Under the pieces are notes generated by a model, which was not told the origin of the DNA, did not search any database, and saw only the letters and a list, made by a program, of their open reading frames with translations. Positions 23,795-33,426 of a stretch of 47,879 bases of DNA are shown here, in pieces. The position numbers and the translations under genes are program-made. Source of the stretch: Mesorhizobium loti CJ3sym (lineage in GTDB: Bacteria > Pseudomonadota > Alphaproteobacteria > Rhizobiales > Rhizobiaceae); assembly GCF_000472785.1 (NCBI RefSeq), contig NZ_AXAL01000037.1, positions 133-48,011 of the forward strand. Reading direction: 5' to 3'. Numbering within the stretch: position 1 is the first letter of the stretch; each line of letters starts with the position of its first letter.

Positions 23795-25771
23795 TCAGCC
23801 GGAGCGTCGGCGCCTGAGAAGGCTCGCAAGCAGTTTCCGCCCGCCTTTGCGTGGGATCAGATCGATATCGCTGACAAGCTTTGCGCCACCCTTACGCCGC
23901 TCCAGGGTGATCTTTCGGCTATGGTAGGCCTCCAACTCGACCCGGTGCGCAACGCTGATGATGGTCACCTTTGGCAGTTCATGGATGATGGCCTCCATCA
24001 TGGTGTCCTGGCTCTTCGAGTCGAGCGCGGCGGTGGCTTCATCCAACACAATGATATCGGGAGCGTGCAGGAGCAGGCGCGCAAATGCCAGGCGCTGCTT
24101 TTCGCCGCCAGACAGGGTCTGGTCCCACGGCGCATCCTCATCGATCCGATCACCCAAATGCCCGAGTCCCACCTTGTCGAGGGCGGCCCTGATCTCTTTC
24201 ACCGTCCATCGGTCGGCAGCGCCTGGATAGGCCGCTGCGCGGCGAAGCGTTCCGGAGGGGATGTAAGGACGCTGCGGCAACATGAACATTCGCTTGTCCG
24301 GGTGGAAATTGACGCTGCCACCACCCCACGGCCACAACCCCGCGATCGCCCGCACCAGCGTGCTTTTGCCTGAACCGGATTCGCCGGCGACCAGCACTCG
24401 CTCGCCCGGCCCGATCGCGACCTCGGTTTCCTTGACCACGGCGGTACCATCATCAAGCGACACGGAGAGATCGTTCAGGCTGAGCACCGCATCGCCGTCC
24501 GTTTCGCCACGATTGATGCGCCCCAAGGCCTCGCTCTGCTCCGCACGTTCGAGCCCATCGAGCGACATCATCAGCGAGGCGATACGCCGGGCAGAGGCAT
24601 TCCAGTCGGCAAGGCGTGGGTAATTGTCGACCAGCCATCCGAACGCGCCTTGGACGATGGCGAAGGCGGAGGCAGCCTGCATGACCTGTCCAAGCGACAT
24701 GCTGCCCTCAAGAAATTTTGGTGCGCAAAGCAGAACCGGCACCACGGGCGCAAACAGGCTTGATCCCTGCGATACCAAAGCTGTGCGCATGTGCTGGCCC
24801 GTCAGGAGCGCCCATTGCTTGAGGACACGGACGAACCTGCTGTCTATGCCACTGCGCTCCTCCTCCTCACCGCCGAGCAATGCGATGCTCTCGCCGTTTT
24901 CGCGCACCCGGGTCAGCGTGTAACGGAATTCGGCTTCCGCCTGGTTTTTCTCCTCGGAGAGTTCGACGAAATGGCGGCCGATGAACACCATCGAGGTCGA
25001 GGTGATGGCGGCGTAGATCACTGCGGTGATGACGAGAAAGCCTGGAATGGTGAATGTCGAACTACCGATCGACAGGGTGAGAGCGCCACCGATCGTCCAG
25101 AGGACCACAATAAAGGTGGCCGCCGCAAAAAAAGCGGAGATGACGCCGGCGACGAAATCGACGGGCGACTCCGTGGCAATCCGCAAATCCTCGGCGATGC
25201 GGGCCTCCGGATTCTGATGGTCGCCACTCACCAGGTTCAACTGGTAATAGCGACCGTTAGCCAGCCAGCGCCCAATCACGGAAGTGGTAAGCCAGGAACG
25301 CCAGCGCCGCTGCATTGTCATGCGAACGAAGACCTGTGCAACGACGAGCCCTGCGTTTCCGGCTACGAGCGGCAGAAAAACGACACTGAGAAAATAGACG
25401 GTGTGGGCATCGCGCTTTTCAATGGCGTCGAAAATCGAGCGGTTCCAGACATTGATGCCGTACTGGAAGCCAACATTGATGCTGATCAGCGCCAACAGCG
25501 CAAGCGTACATGGCCAGGCGAGCCTGTCGCCGTTGCGGCTCCAGTAGGCGCGCGCGCTGATCCAGAAGCGCTTCAGCAGGTATTTCTTGCGGGCCTGCTC
25601 GACCTGCTCGGGCGTGTGCTTGGCCTTGGGGTCGAGGAGTTCCGGTGGCGGCGCAACTCCATCCGCCGCCTCAGACACAACCTCCACCGTCGCCTTTTCC
25701 AAGCGCGATTTGATCGCAGTGCGTGGATTGGCTCTAGCGGCCGATTTCGATTTTGATTTGGCTTGCGGCAT
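23795..25771 (-). CDS. ABC transporter, fused permease and ATPase (SbmA/BacA-like)
   Basis: About 658 residues from ATG 25771; GTG 25780 is an alternative. A basic N-terminal tail is followed by the SbmA/BacA-like membrane domain (about 85-400; WNRSIFDAIEKRD, QRRWRSWLTTSVIGRWL, NPEARIAEDLRIATE). The nucleotide-binding domain (about 435-640) has Walker A AGESGSGKST, a signature LSGGEKQRLAFARLL and Walker B IIVLDEATAALD. This YddA/Rv1819c-type family moves peptides, bleomycin or cobalamin-like compounds. BacA relatives matter for rhizobial survival of host peptides, but this single-chain form is distinct from BacA. The frame is intact. Confidence 0.9.
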   Translation of the reverse strand: MPQAKSKSKSAARANPRTAIKSRLEKATVEVVSEAADGVAPPPELLDPKAKHTPEQVEQARKKYLLKRFWISARAYWSRNGDRLAWPCTLALLALISINVGFQYGINVWNRSIFDAIEKRDAHTVYFLSVVFLPLVAGNAGLVVAQVFVRMTMQRRWRSWLTTSVIGRWLANGRYYQLNLVSGDHQNPEARIAEDLRIATESPVDFVAGVISAFFAAATFIVVLWTIGGALTLSIGSSTFTIPGFLVITAVIYAAITSTSMVFIGRHFVELSEEKNQAEAEFRYTLTRVRENGESIALLGGEEEERSGIDSRFVRVLKQWALLTGQHMRTALVSQGSSLFAPVVPVLLCAPKFLEGSMSLGQVMQAASAFAIVQGAFGWLVDNYPRLADWNASARRIASLMMSLDGLERAEQSEALGRINRGETDGDAVLSLNDLSVSLDDGTAVVKETEVAIGPGERVLVAGESGSGKSTLVRAIAGLWPWGGGSVNFHPDKRMFMLPQRPYIPSGTLRRAAAYPGAADRWTVKEIRAALDKVGLGHLGDRIDEDAPWDQTLSGGEKQRLAFARLLLHAPDIIVLDEATAALDSKSQDTMMEAIIHELPKVTIISVAHRVELEAYHSRKITLERRKGGAKLVSDIDLIPRKGGRKLLASLLRRRRSG

Positions 25772-25903
25772 TCGGCCCACAACGGCTTACCAACCAAAAG
25801 GTTTCAAGAACATCAGCAATATCTAATCTAGCCAATGGATGGATCGAAATCGCATCCCGCGCATTTAATGCCCGGCTCATTTCGAGCTGCTGGAGGACAA
25901 ATC

Positions 25904-26167
25904 GTGAAGAAGACACTGATCATATTGAGCCTTCTGATTCCCGTTGCGGCGTGCTCACGCACGGAGCAGGGCGCTGCAGTCGGCGGTCTGGGCGGAGCGG
26001 CGATTGGAGCGGCTGTGGCCGGGAACCCCGTGCAAGGCGCCATCGTGGGCGGCGCAGCAGGGGCGATTGCTGGTGCGGTCATCGGGCATGCCAGCGAAGC
26101 CGGTAAATGCCGCTACCGGGATCGCCACGGAAATGTCTACGTTGCGAGCTGCCCTGACGGGTATTGA
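25904..26167 (+). CDS. glycine-zipper lipoprotein
   Basis: 87 residues from GTG 25904, preceded by TGGAGGAC. The signal peptide KKTLIILSLLIPVAAC ends in a lipobox, so the protein is a lipoprotein anchored at Cys. A glycine-zipper segment (AAVGGLGGAAIGAAVAGNPVQG, then GAAGAIAGAVIG) follows, and the C-terminus is CRYRDRHGNVYVASCPDGY. A paralogue of the same architecture is encoded at 35626-35940. Upstream in-frame codons from 25835 are not part of it. Such 17-kDa-antigen-like proteins sit in the outer membrane; their function is unclear. Confidence 0.85.
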   Translation: MKKTLIILSLLIPVAACSRTEQGAAVGGLGGAAIGAAVAGNPVQGAIVGGAAGAIAGAVIGHASEAGKCRYRDRHGNVYVASCPDGY

Positions 26168-26176
26168 AGCATCGGG

Positions 26177-26206
26177 CCGCGTGATCTCGATATTGAGATC
26201 ACGCGG
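26177..26206. terminator. hairpin after the lipoprotein gene
   Basis: CCGCGTGATCTC (26177-26188) and GAGATCACGCGG (26195-26206) form a perfect 12-bp stem with a 6-base loop, starting 9 bases after the stop. No T-run follows, but its place between convergent genes fits a bidirectional barrier. Confidence 0.6.
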
Positions 26207-26227
26207 TCGCCCGGAGCACCACGGCGC

Positions 26228-26305
26228 CTATCTCCGGAGTCCAAAAAAGCTCAATACTGCGAGGACAACGACGACGAGTCCAACAATATAGATAATGCTA
26301 TTCAT
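26228..26305 (-). CDS. 25-residue single-helix membrane peptide
   Basis: The peptide begins MNSIIYIVGLVVVVLAVLSF and ends FGLRR: one transmembrane helix with a basic C-terminus, in the manner of stress-induced small membrane peptides. ATG 26305 is preceded by GAGGAGAATGATTC, a strong ribosome-binding site, and a GGAAC-N18-TT promoter lies 84 bp upstream. Near-identical short peptides occur, as I recall, in other Rhizobiales. No function can be assigned from sequence. Confidence 0.7.
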   Translation of the reverse strand: MNSIIYIVGLVVVVLAVLSFFGLRR

Positions 26306-26388
26306 GAATCATTCTCCTCAGAATTTCAGCCCAGAGGATCCTGACCTCACGGGTTTGGCGTCGGACGAATTTCCGGACCGCGACAATG

Positions 26389-26413
26389 AACACTTAGCGC
26401 CTCCTAATGTTCC
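26389..26413 (-). promoter_or_regulatory. RpoE2/EcfG-type promoter for the 25-residue peptide gene
   Basis: On the minus strand GGAAC (26413-26409) is followed after 17 bases by GTT (26391-26389), which is GGAAC-N18-TT. It reads toward the small membrane peptide gene 84 bp away. Confidence 0.6.
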
Positions 26414-26854
26414 ATCGGCCACGTCTCCTTTTTTGTGAGGCAGGCTTGGCGCCTTGGTTGAGAAAAGCCGGCTGCCGGTCTCTATGCCGGAGGCGGAACA
26501 GGCATATGAGCGATGACGACGACACGCTGACGCTTATCATTCGGAGACCGACCTGAATGCCGCACGAACCGTCGGATCACAATGCAAATGCGCGAAGAGC
26601 CGTAATGGTCGAAGTAGACGGGAGCAACTTTAGCTTCTCGATCTAAACTCCAAGCACGGCCTTCCCCGTTCGAACGTATAAGGGCAGCGCCGCTGCCGCC
26701 ACTTGTTGTATCATGAGGAACGGGAGCACGAGCCGCTGGGCGGGAACTTGAAGCGAAGATTATAAAATTCCGACGAGAGAAATAGGAAAGCACTTATGCT
26801 TGCCTAGGCGCAGCCTCGTCGATCTGTTGGCCCGTCGCACCGAGCAGGCTTTGG
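26414..26854. other. no supportable gene
   Basis: A 103-codon reverse frame (26482-26793) is present but has no motif, no clear ribosome-binding site and an unusual composition. Nothing else was seen in this stretch. Confidence 0.4.
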
Positions 26855-27082
26855 CTATATTCCGTACGACATTGCAAGACAGACGATCGGTAAAAAGATG
26901 AGGTCAACCGCCATCCCTACAACGACGACTAAAGCGATGCGCTCTGTACGCCCGACAAGGTCGGCAATGGTGTCCTCATCGGAACCCGTATCCAAAACCA
27001 AGTCTGGTGGAATCGCTTGATCGTTGTTGTCATCTGCAGGCTGTTTATCGCCGACATGATCGTCCGTCGCTGACGTCTTCAT
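26855..27082 (-). CDS. small single-pass membrane protein, unknown
   Basis: 75 residues. An acidic N-terminal half (DDHVGDKQPADDNNDQA) is followed by a C-terminal hydrophobic helix (IALVVVVGMAVDLIFLPIVC). ATG 27082 is preceded by GGAGAG. The architecture suggests a tail-anchored inner-membrane protein. No family was recognised. Confidence 0.6.
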   Translation of the reverse strand: MKTSATDDHVGDKQPADDNNDQAIPPDLVLDTGSDEDTIADLVGRTERIALVVVVGMAVDLIFLPIVCLAMSYGI

Positions 27083-27242
27083 CTATTTTTTCTCTCCAAA
27101 GAATGACGCTGCCGATGCGTGCGTCCAACGTGCGCGCTGCCGCATGGTTGCTCCATCAGTCTTCGGTCGGCCCCCTCTGCTTTGCAGCATGCCGAGCGAC
27201 CCGGACCAGCGTCCGCATTTCCCGCAATGCGGAGACCCGAAC

Positions 27243-30200
27243 CTATTTGAAATCCCGCGTTTTTACCTTGAGCTGATCGATGTGCAGATAGGGATCGATG
27301 ATATCGCGCGGCCGCGGCCCTTTAGGCAGGCCGCGCGGGTCCGGCGTCGGGCTGCCGCGGTGGAACTCGTCACCGCGGCCGTGCGGCAGGGGGAAGGCAG
27401 CGTCGCGATCGCCAACGCTGGCCAGATTCGCTGAGAGATCGCTCAAACGATGAGCGACGAGATGGACCACGTCACCTTCGCGCTGGATGCGCCCATAGGC
27501 GCCGATCATGCCGGCGCCGAGCACGACCCTGCGATATTTCTCAAAGACCTTCACCCACACCACGAGGTTGGCGATCCCGGTCTCGTCTTCCAGCGTGATG
27601 AACATGACGCCCTTGGCCGAGCCGGGCCGTTGCCGCACCAATACGAGGCCGGCCGCTTCCAGCCATTGGCCATCGCTCGCCTGCATGGCCTCACGGCACG
27701 AGACGATGCGCTTGCGGCGCAAATCGGCCCGCAGGAAGGAAACAGGGTGATCGCGCAGGGTCAGCCCAACATGCCCGTAGTCTTCAACAACCTCGCTCCC
27801 TGATGTCATGGCACGCAGCGTAACGATGGGCTCGTGGATCTCTGGCACCGACCGATGTTCACGAGCGGAAGCGGCGGCAAACAGCGGCAGGGGTTCGTCG
27901 CGCAGCGCCTTGATCGCCCACAGCGCCTCACGCCGCGCCAGCGATAGGGATGGTTGGAATGCGTCAGCCTGAGCAAGCTCGACCAGCGAGGCAGCGGGAA
28001 CACCAGCGCGATGCCAGAGGTCGTCGACCGTAGTAAAGGGCTGGTCGGCACGTGCGGTGATGATGGTCGCAGCGTCGGCATTGGCCAGACCATGGACCAT
28101 GCGCAGGCCGAGGCGAACGGCGAAACGAGCCTCATCCGCAGTGGGCTCGAGCGTACAATCCCAGCGTGATGCGTTGACGCAGACCGGCCGCACCTCGACA
28201 CCATGGTCACGCGCGTCGCGAACGATCTGCGCCGGCGCGTAGAACCCCATCGGCTGGGCGTTCAGGAGGGCAGCGCAAAAGACATCGGGGTGATGGCATT
28301 TCAGCCAGGAGGAGGCGTACGCGATCAGCGCGAAGCTTGCCGCATGGCTTTCGGGAAAGCCATAGCTGCCGAAGCCCTCCAGCTGCTTGAAGGTCTTTTC
28401 GGCGAATTCGCGCTCATAGCCGTTCTTCACCATGCCGCCGATCAGCTTGGCGCCGAAGCTGGAGACACCGCCTGTGTGTTTGAACGTCGCCATGGCGCGG
28501 CGCAGCTGGTCGGCCTCGCCTGGGGTGAAGCCGGCGCATTCTATCGCCACCCGCATCGCCTGCTCCTGGAACAGCGGCACGCCCAGCGTTTTTCCCAGCA
28601 CCTTTTCGAGCTCGGGTTTGGGATAGACGACGTCTTCCTTGCCTTCGCGCCGGCGCAGATAGGGGTGCACCATGTCGCCCTGGATCGGTCCTGGTCGGAC
28701 GATCGCCACCTCGATGACCAGATCATAGAAAGTGCGCGGCTTGATGCGCGGCAGCATCGACATCTGGGCGCGGGATTCAATCTGGAAAGTCCCCAGCGTG
28801 TCGGCCTTGCGGATCATCGCATAGGTGCGCGGATCTTCGGCCGGGATCGTTGCGAGATCGAGCGTGATACCCTTGTGCTCAGCCAGGAGATCGAAGCCGC
28901 GTTTCATGCACGACAGCATGCCCAGCGCCAGCACATCCACCTTCATGAACTTCAGCGCGTCGATGTCATCTTTGTCCCATTCGATCACATGGCGATCCTT
29001 CATGGCGGCCGGTTCGATCGGCACCAGGTCATCCAGCCTGTCGCGGGTCAGCACGAAGCCGCCCGGATGCTGCGAGAGGTGACGCGGCGCCCCTAGCAAT
29101 TGCCTGGCCAGGTCGAGCGCCAGACGCAGGCGACGGTCGCCGAGATTGAGGTTCAGTTCCTCGGCGTGCTTGGGCTGGACGCCCTCGTCCGACCAGCCCC
29201 AGACCTGCGACGACAGCATCTTGATGAGATCTTCGGGCAGACCGAGCGCCTTGCCGACATCGCGCATGGCGCCCTTGGAGCGATACCGGATAACGGTCGA
29301 GCAAAGGGCAGCGTGCTCACGGCCATAAGTGTCGAAAACCCATTGCATGACGATTTCACGCCGCTCATGTTCAAAGTCGACATCGATGTCAGGCGGCTCG
29401 CGGCGCTCCTCCGAGACAAAGCGCTCAAAAAGCAGATCGTTGCGGTCGGGATCGATCGAGGTGATGCCCAGGACATAGCAGACGGCGCTGTTGGCGGCCG
29501 ACCCCCTGCCCTGGCAGAGAATGTCCTGACTGCGCGCAAAGCGAACGATCGCATTGACCGTCAGAAAGTACGGCGCGTATTGCAGCTTCTCGATGAGCTG
29601 CAATTCATGCTTGAGCGTGCCAACGACCTTGTCCGGCACGCCCTCGCGAAAGCGCTCCGTCGCGCCTTCCCACGTGAGTTTCTCTAGGGCCTGCTGCGGT
29701 GTCAGACCTGGCAGCATCCGCTCCTCGGGATATTGATAGGCAAGTTCGTCCAGCGAAAACCGGCAGCGCTCGGCGATTTCAACCGTCCTAGCGATCGCCT
29801 CGGGATAGCGACCAAACAGGCGGGCCATTTCATCGGAGGGTTTCAGGTAGCGGTCGGCGTGCCGCTCGCGCCGAAACCCGGCATCGTCGATGGTGACATT
29901 GTGCCGGATGCAGGTGACAACGTCCTGCAGGATCCGCCGCGATGGTTCGTGGAAGAGGACATCGTTGGTGACGACCGTTGGCACGCCTGCCTGTCCGGCA
30001 AGGTTGGACAGATCGTGCAGCCGCAGCGCGTCATTGGGACGGCGCCGCAGCGTCAGCGCCACGTAAGCCCGATCGCCAAATGCCTCGCGGACCCGCCGCA
30101 GCCAGAGTGAGCATGTATCGTCTGCCTGGCCCGGCACGAACACCGCAACGACGCCCTCGCCATAGGCGACAAGGTCGGCCCAATGCAGCACGCATTTCGC

Positions 30201-30509
30201 CTTGCCGCCACGCTTCTTGCCCAGCGACAGCAAGCGGCAAAGTCGGGAGTAGGCCGCACGATCGGTCGGGTAGACCAGGATGGAAATCTCTTCTACCAGG
30301 TCCAGCCGGCAGCCGACGATCGGCCTGACACCGGTCGCCTTTGCTGCCTCGTGCGCTCGGACAATGCCAGCCAGGCTGTTGCGATCGCAGATGGCAAGTG
30401 CGGGCATGTCCATGATGGCGGCCTGCGCAAACAATTCCTCGCAGGAGCTGGCGCCGCGCAGGAAGGAAAAATGCGAGGTGCATTGCAACTCGACGTAAGG
30501 TGCAGTCAT
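27243..30509 (-). CDS. dnaE2: error-prone DNA polymerase III alpha subunit DnaE2 (ImuC)
   Basis: 1088 residues, a normal DnaE2 length. It opens with the PHP domain (CTSHFSFLRGASSCEELF), then the polymerase core with GRGSAANS (335-342) and the catalytic PDIDVDFE (373-380), followed by the fingers, a helix-hairpin-helix and a C-terminal OB fold (VMFITLEDETGIANLVVW). DnaE2 performs translesion synthesis in the SOS mutasome together with ImuA and ImuB. Its ATG overlaps the imuB stop by four bases. The frame is intact; long open frames on the other strand are shadows. Confidence 0.97.
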   Translation of the reverse strand: MTAPYVELQCTSHFSFLRGASSCEELFAQAAIMDMPALAICDRNSLAGIVRAHEAAKATGVRPIVGCRLDLVEEISILVYPTDRAAYSRLCRLLSLGKKRGGKAKCVLHWADLVAYGEGVVAVFVPGQADDTCSLWLRRVREAFGDRAYVALTLRRRPNDALRLHDLSNLAGQAGVPTVVTNDVLFHEPSRRILQDVVTCIRHNVTIDDAGFRRERHADRYLKPSDEMARLFGRYPEAIARTVEIAERCRFSLDELAYQYPEERMLPGLTPQQALEKLTWEGATERFREGVPDKVVGTLKHELQLIEKLQYAPYFLTVNAIVRFARSQDILCQGRGSAANSAVCYVLGITSIDPDRNDLLFERFVSEERREPPDIDVDFEHERREIVMQWVFDTYGREHAALCSTVIRYRSKGAMRDVGKALGLPEDLIKMLSSQVWGWSDEGVQPKHAEELNLNLGDRRLRLALDLARQLLGAPRHLSQHPGGFVLTRDRLDDLVPIEPAAMKDRHVIEWDKDDIDALKFMKVDVLALGMLSCMKRGFDLLAEHKGITLDLATIPAEDPRTYAMIRKADTLGTFQIESRAQMSMLPRIKPRTFYDLVIEVAIVRPGPIQGDMVHPYLRRREGKEDVVYPKPELEKVLGKTLGVPLFQEQAMRVAIECAGFTPGEADQLRRAMATFKHTGGVSSFGAKLIGGMVKNGYEREFAEKTFKQLEGFGSYGFPESHAASFALIAYASSWLKCHHPDVFCAALLNAQPMGFYAPAQIVRDARDHGVEVRPVCVNASRWDCTLEPTADEARFAVRLGLRMVHGLANADAATIITARADQPFTTVDDLWHRAGVPAASLVELAQADAFQPSLSLARREALWAIKALRDEPLPLFAAASAREHRSVPEIHEPIVTLRAMTSGSEVVEDYGHVGLTLRDHPVSFLRADLRRKRIVSCREAMQASDGQWLEAAGLVLVRQRPGSAKGVMFITLEDETGIANLVVWVKVFEKYRRVVLGAGMIGAYGRIQREGDVVHLVAHRLSDLSANLASVGDRDAAFPLPHGRGDEFHRGSPTPDPRGLPKGPRPRDIIDPYLHIDQLKVKTRDFK

Positions 30510-32029
30510 CCGAAGATGCCGTGCAGGAACCAGCGATGCGAACCGGTCGCGGCATCCTCGCCATCGCCGGCGCGATAGAGCCAGAACCGCTCGCCGGATT
30601 CATCCTCGACCTGGAAATAGTCACGCACGGCGGCAAGCTCGACGTCACGCTTCCACCACTCGCCAAAGACCCGCTCAGGACCATCGGCGCGCTTGACCCG
30701 TCGACGGATGCCTCTCCAGGTAAAGCTTGCCGGCGGATGATCCGGCAACAAGGCTATGGCCTCAATCCGCTCCGGCACGGCAAACAAACGGGCCGGGCGC
30801 GGCCAATGGTCCGGCCAAGCGTCGCCGGTCTCCATCGCAGCCGGCGCCACACGTCGAAACGATCGCTCCGGCACGTCGCTGGCCACTGGGGCAAAGCGAT
30901 ACAGCCTTTCCTCACCGACGCGATTGCCGAGTATGTCGATCAGGTCGGAGATCTCCGCGTCCGGTTGCTCGACAAGCGACGAAATGGTCTGCCTCGGTAT
31001 CAATGGTTCGGCCAGCGCGACGGACAACCGCATCAGCTCGATGCCGAAGCCCGGATCGACCGTCTCGATCTTGTCGCAGAGCAGACGCGTCAGCCGCTTC
31101 ACATCGCGGACCGGCAAGGCCGTGCCGACGCGAATGGCTTCCATCCTGTTGTCGACGCGGCAGAGCAGCAGGTCGAGCCGACGGGCGCCGAGGCCTTTGG
31201 TCTCCAGTTCGGCACACAGCGATTGCACGAGCTTGCCGACGTAACGCGCGATCGTCTCGGCCGCACCGATGGGTTCGCCAAAGGTCCGTTTTACCTCGAG
31301 CACATCGGCTGGCCGCACCGGTTCTATCGGTTCGGCAAGTCGTCCAGAAGCCTGGTCGAGACGGCGCCCGAGTTCCGGCCCGAAGCGCAGCGTCAGTGGC
31401 GCGCGCGGCTGCTTGAGAAGTTCGCCTACCGTGCCGAAGCCCAAAACCCGCAAACCGCTGACGATCGCATCGGGCAAACGCAGTGCCGCGACGGGTAGAG
31501 GAAGAACCGCATCACGGCTTGCGTTGACGGCGACCACGCCGACGCTCTGCCTGACGTAGCGCGCGACAGCGTGGGCGGCACCCCAGCTGTCGGCAACCGC
31601 TGCCCGCGCCGTGATGCCGGCCTCGCCGAGACGCTCGACCATATCGGCCAGCATCACCTTCTCGCCGCCGTGAAGGTGATCGGCGCCGGTGGTATCGATG
31701 ACCAGTCCGTCGGGAGGATCCACGGCAACGATCGGCGCGTAGCGGCGCAATGCCCATAGCGCCAGCCGCTCCAATGCCTCCGTGTCGGCCTCGGGCTCGG
31801 CGTCCATAACCGCCAGCCCCTTTACCAGGGCCTGCGCCTGCGTCGCCGGCATTCCGATGCGCAAGCCGAATTCCAGTGCCGCGCGATCGGCCGCGGTCAC
31901 AAGGCGGCGGTTGCCTTGCCGCCCGACCAGCACCAACGGCTTATCCGGTGGCGGCGAGACGTCGCCCAATTTCCTTCTGAGCCGGTCGGTCGACCAGCTT
32001 GGAAGGAAGAGCGAGACGACCCTTGGCAT
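30506..32029 (-). CDS. imuB: ImuB, Y-family polymerase-like mutasome subunit
   Basis: 507 residues from ATG 32029, preceded by TGGAGG with good spacing. The protein begins MPRVVSLFLPSWSTDRLRRK. Instead of the DxD of active Y-family polymerases it has LFLPSWSTDRL, so it is a non-catalytic adapter, as in other ImuB proteins, binding the sliding clamp and DnaE2. Thumb- and little-finger-like regions follow. The upstream ATG 32068 would extend into imuA and is unlikely. The start overlaps the 3' end of imuA by 89 bp. Confidence 0.95.
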   Translation of the reverse strand: MPRVVSLFLPSWSTDRLRRKLGDVSPPPDKPLVLVGRQGNRRLVTAADRAALEFGLRIGMPATQAQALVKGLAVMDAEPEADTEALERLALWALRRYAPIVAVDPPDGLVIDTTGADHLHGGEKVMLADMVERLGEAGITARAAVADSWGAAHAVARYVRQSVGVVAVNASRDAVLPLPVAALRLPDAIVSGLRVLGFGTVGELLKQPRAPLTLRFGPELGRRLDQASGRLAEPIEPVRPADVLEVKRTFGEPIGAAETIARYVGKLVQSLCAELETKGLGARRLDLLLCRVDNRMEAIRVGTALPVRDVKRLTRLLCDKIETVDPGFGIELMRLSVALAEPLIPRQTISSLVEQPDAEISDLIDILGNRVGEERLYRFAPVASDVPERSFRRVAPAAMETGDAWPDHWPRPARLFAVPERIEAIALLPDHPPASFTWRGIRRRVKRADGPERVFGEWWKRDVELAAVRDYFQVEDESGERFWLYRAGDGEDAATGSHRWFLHGIFG

Positions 32030-32705
32030 CACAAGCCTCCACTTCGATATCGAGCGTTTCCCCTCCACGAGACCGGATCAGTTCAAGTTGCCATCGCGCC
32101 CGGCCAACGCCTGGCACAGGCAGCGGCCGCGACGGCAGCACAGAAATCCGCCAGCGCGAGACCGAAGCCGTTGGCTGCCCGAAATCGGCAGCCTCGGTCT
32201 GGCGGCGCCAGCGACGGATGGCGATGCCCATCGCGCCGGAGCCTTCCGATGCAAGCTGCAAGCGTCGCGAAGCGGTCATCGACAGACGGGCAACCTCGGC
32301 AACCACGGCCCCCAATCCCGCGTGCCGCAGACCTTCCTCGAAGCAGCCAAGCAAGGATTTGTCGTCACCGGCTTCGACATAGATCACCCGGTCGGGGTGC
32401 AGTCCGACATGGGCAATTGCGGGTGCAAACAGATCCTGGCGTGTCACGCACCACAGGACCTTGCCTTGCGTTCTGGCCGCAATACCCGCCGCAAAGAGCG
32501 ACGCGGCGGCGCCGTCGATTGCACCATTGCCACCACCGGCAACCTCATGGAGAGCGCCAAGCGCCACACCGCCCCCGGGCAGGTGGCTGTCGATAGAGGC
32601 AATACCGAAAGGGAGCACCACTCGTTCGCGCGCATTGCCGCCCTCGAGACGCGCAATGCGATCTCGGAGATCGGAAATAGCAGCGTTTGGCGTCGATGCA
32701 CTCAT
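31941..32705 (-). CDS. imuA: ImuA, SulA/RecA-like mutasome factor
   Basis: 254 residues. The N-terminal RecA-like part contains VLPFGIASIDSHLPGGGVALGALHEVAGGG and GKVLWCVTRQDLFAPA, as in ImuA, which recruits ImuB and DnaE2 to RecA-coated damage sites. The ATG at 32705 is preceded by AGGGGACAG. It is first of the imuA-imuB-dnaE2 operon, with the LexA box 31 bp upstream. Confidence 0.93.
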   Translation of the reverse strand: MSASTPNAAISDLRDRIARLEGGNARERVVLPFGIASIDSHLPGGGVALGALHEVAGGGNGAIDGAAASLFAAGIAARTQGKVLWCVTRQDLFAPAIAHVGLHPDRVIYVEAGDDKSLLGCFEEGLRHAGLGAVVAEVARLSMTASRRLQLASEGSGAMGIAIRRWRRQTEAADFGQPTASVSRWRISVLPSRPLPVPGVGRARWQLELIRSRGGETLDIEVEACDAKGRLALPSKLVDRPAQKEIGRRLAATG

Positions 32706-32736
32706 CTGTCCCCTGAACGCGAAATGCTGATAGCAT

Positions 32737-32751
32737 GTTCCTCATTTGTTC
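32737..32751 (-). promoter_or_regulatory. LexA box of the imu operon
   Basis: GTTCCTCATTTGTTC is an exact GTTC-N7-GTTC, the alphaproteobacterial LexA site (a direct repeat, listed here as written on the + strand). It lies 31 bp upstream of imuA, so the cassette should be SOS-induced. Confidence 0.9.
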
Positions 32752-33380
32752 TCTTTCTAATAAAGAGTCAATGGCATGCCGAGGTGGCGCTGCGGAAGAC
32801 ATGTCTGTCGCGCGGCAGCCCTGGTGGCATCGATGGGTTCATTTTGCCGACGGACGAAACGGTCGAAGGCTACGATAGCGTGCCGGCGACTGCCGGCGCC
32901 GAAATGAAAAACGGCGCATAAACCGCAGTCCAGCGCGCGTCCGCAATGCGGACATTGCCGCGCGCGGGATGGAGGAAATTCGCCCCCGCCGCGGGCGGTT
33001 AACAGGACAGCCGTAGGAGCGTCAGCATAGCGCCGGCGGCAGGACGGGACGCGGACCGACTGTCCCCGTCCGCAGCGGTCCATATGGTTGATGGATCGCC
33101 ACCGTGCGACGGGTGAAGGTTCCGCGATCGCGCCATTTCATACATTTTAGATATCCCTAAATTGCCATTGGCGGCAACCCCAACTGCCGCCAAGGCCAGC
33201 GCGGGCATTCAGGCATTTGTCTTCACCGGCATACCGCGCTGGCCACGGCTCAAAGCCTTGGACGGCATCTGGCCCCTCGAAAAGTGACCAGACGAATGGA
33301 TACCCGCCATCAGCCGGCCTGGCCGTCATTCAAGATGGTATGACAATTTGATCTACCGCAGCCGCGGCCAGCCGCTTGTT
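32752..33380. other. intergenic region without a supportable gene
   Basis: Only short Arg-rich frames are present. One perfect hairpin, TTGGCGGCA (33168-33176) with TGCCGCCAA (33185-33193), is visible but has no T-run; it could be a regulatory dyad or a repeat. Confidence 0.45.
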
Positions 33381-33405
33381 GGAACACAACGCCTTCATGG
33401 ACATT
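33381..33405 (+). promoter_or_regulatory. RpoE2/EcfG-type promoter
   Basis: GGAAC (33381-33385), N18, TT (33404-33405), with CATT at the -10 position. It lies 21 bp before the ATG at 33427. Confidence 0.55.
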
Positions 33406-33426
33406 GCTTGGAAACAGGAGATGTCC

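Noticed and set aside
28203..29096. 297-codon forward open frame inside dnaE2
   Set aside because: It is antisense to a highly conserved polymerase region, shows no motif and follows the high-GC codon pattern of the real gene.
30500..31498. 332-codon forward open frame across imuB
   Set aside because: It is antisense to imuB, with Arg-rich composition and no ribosome-binding site.
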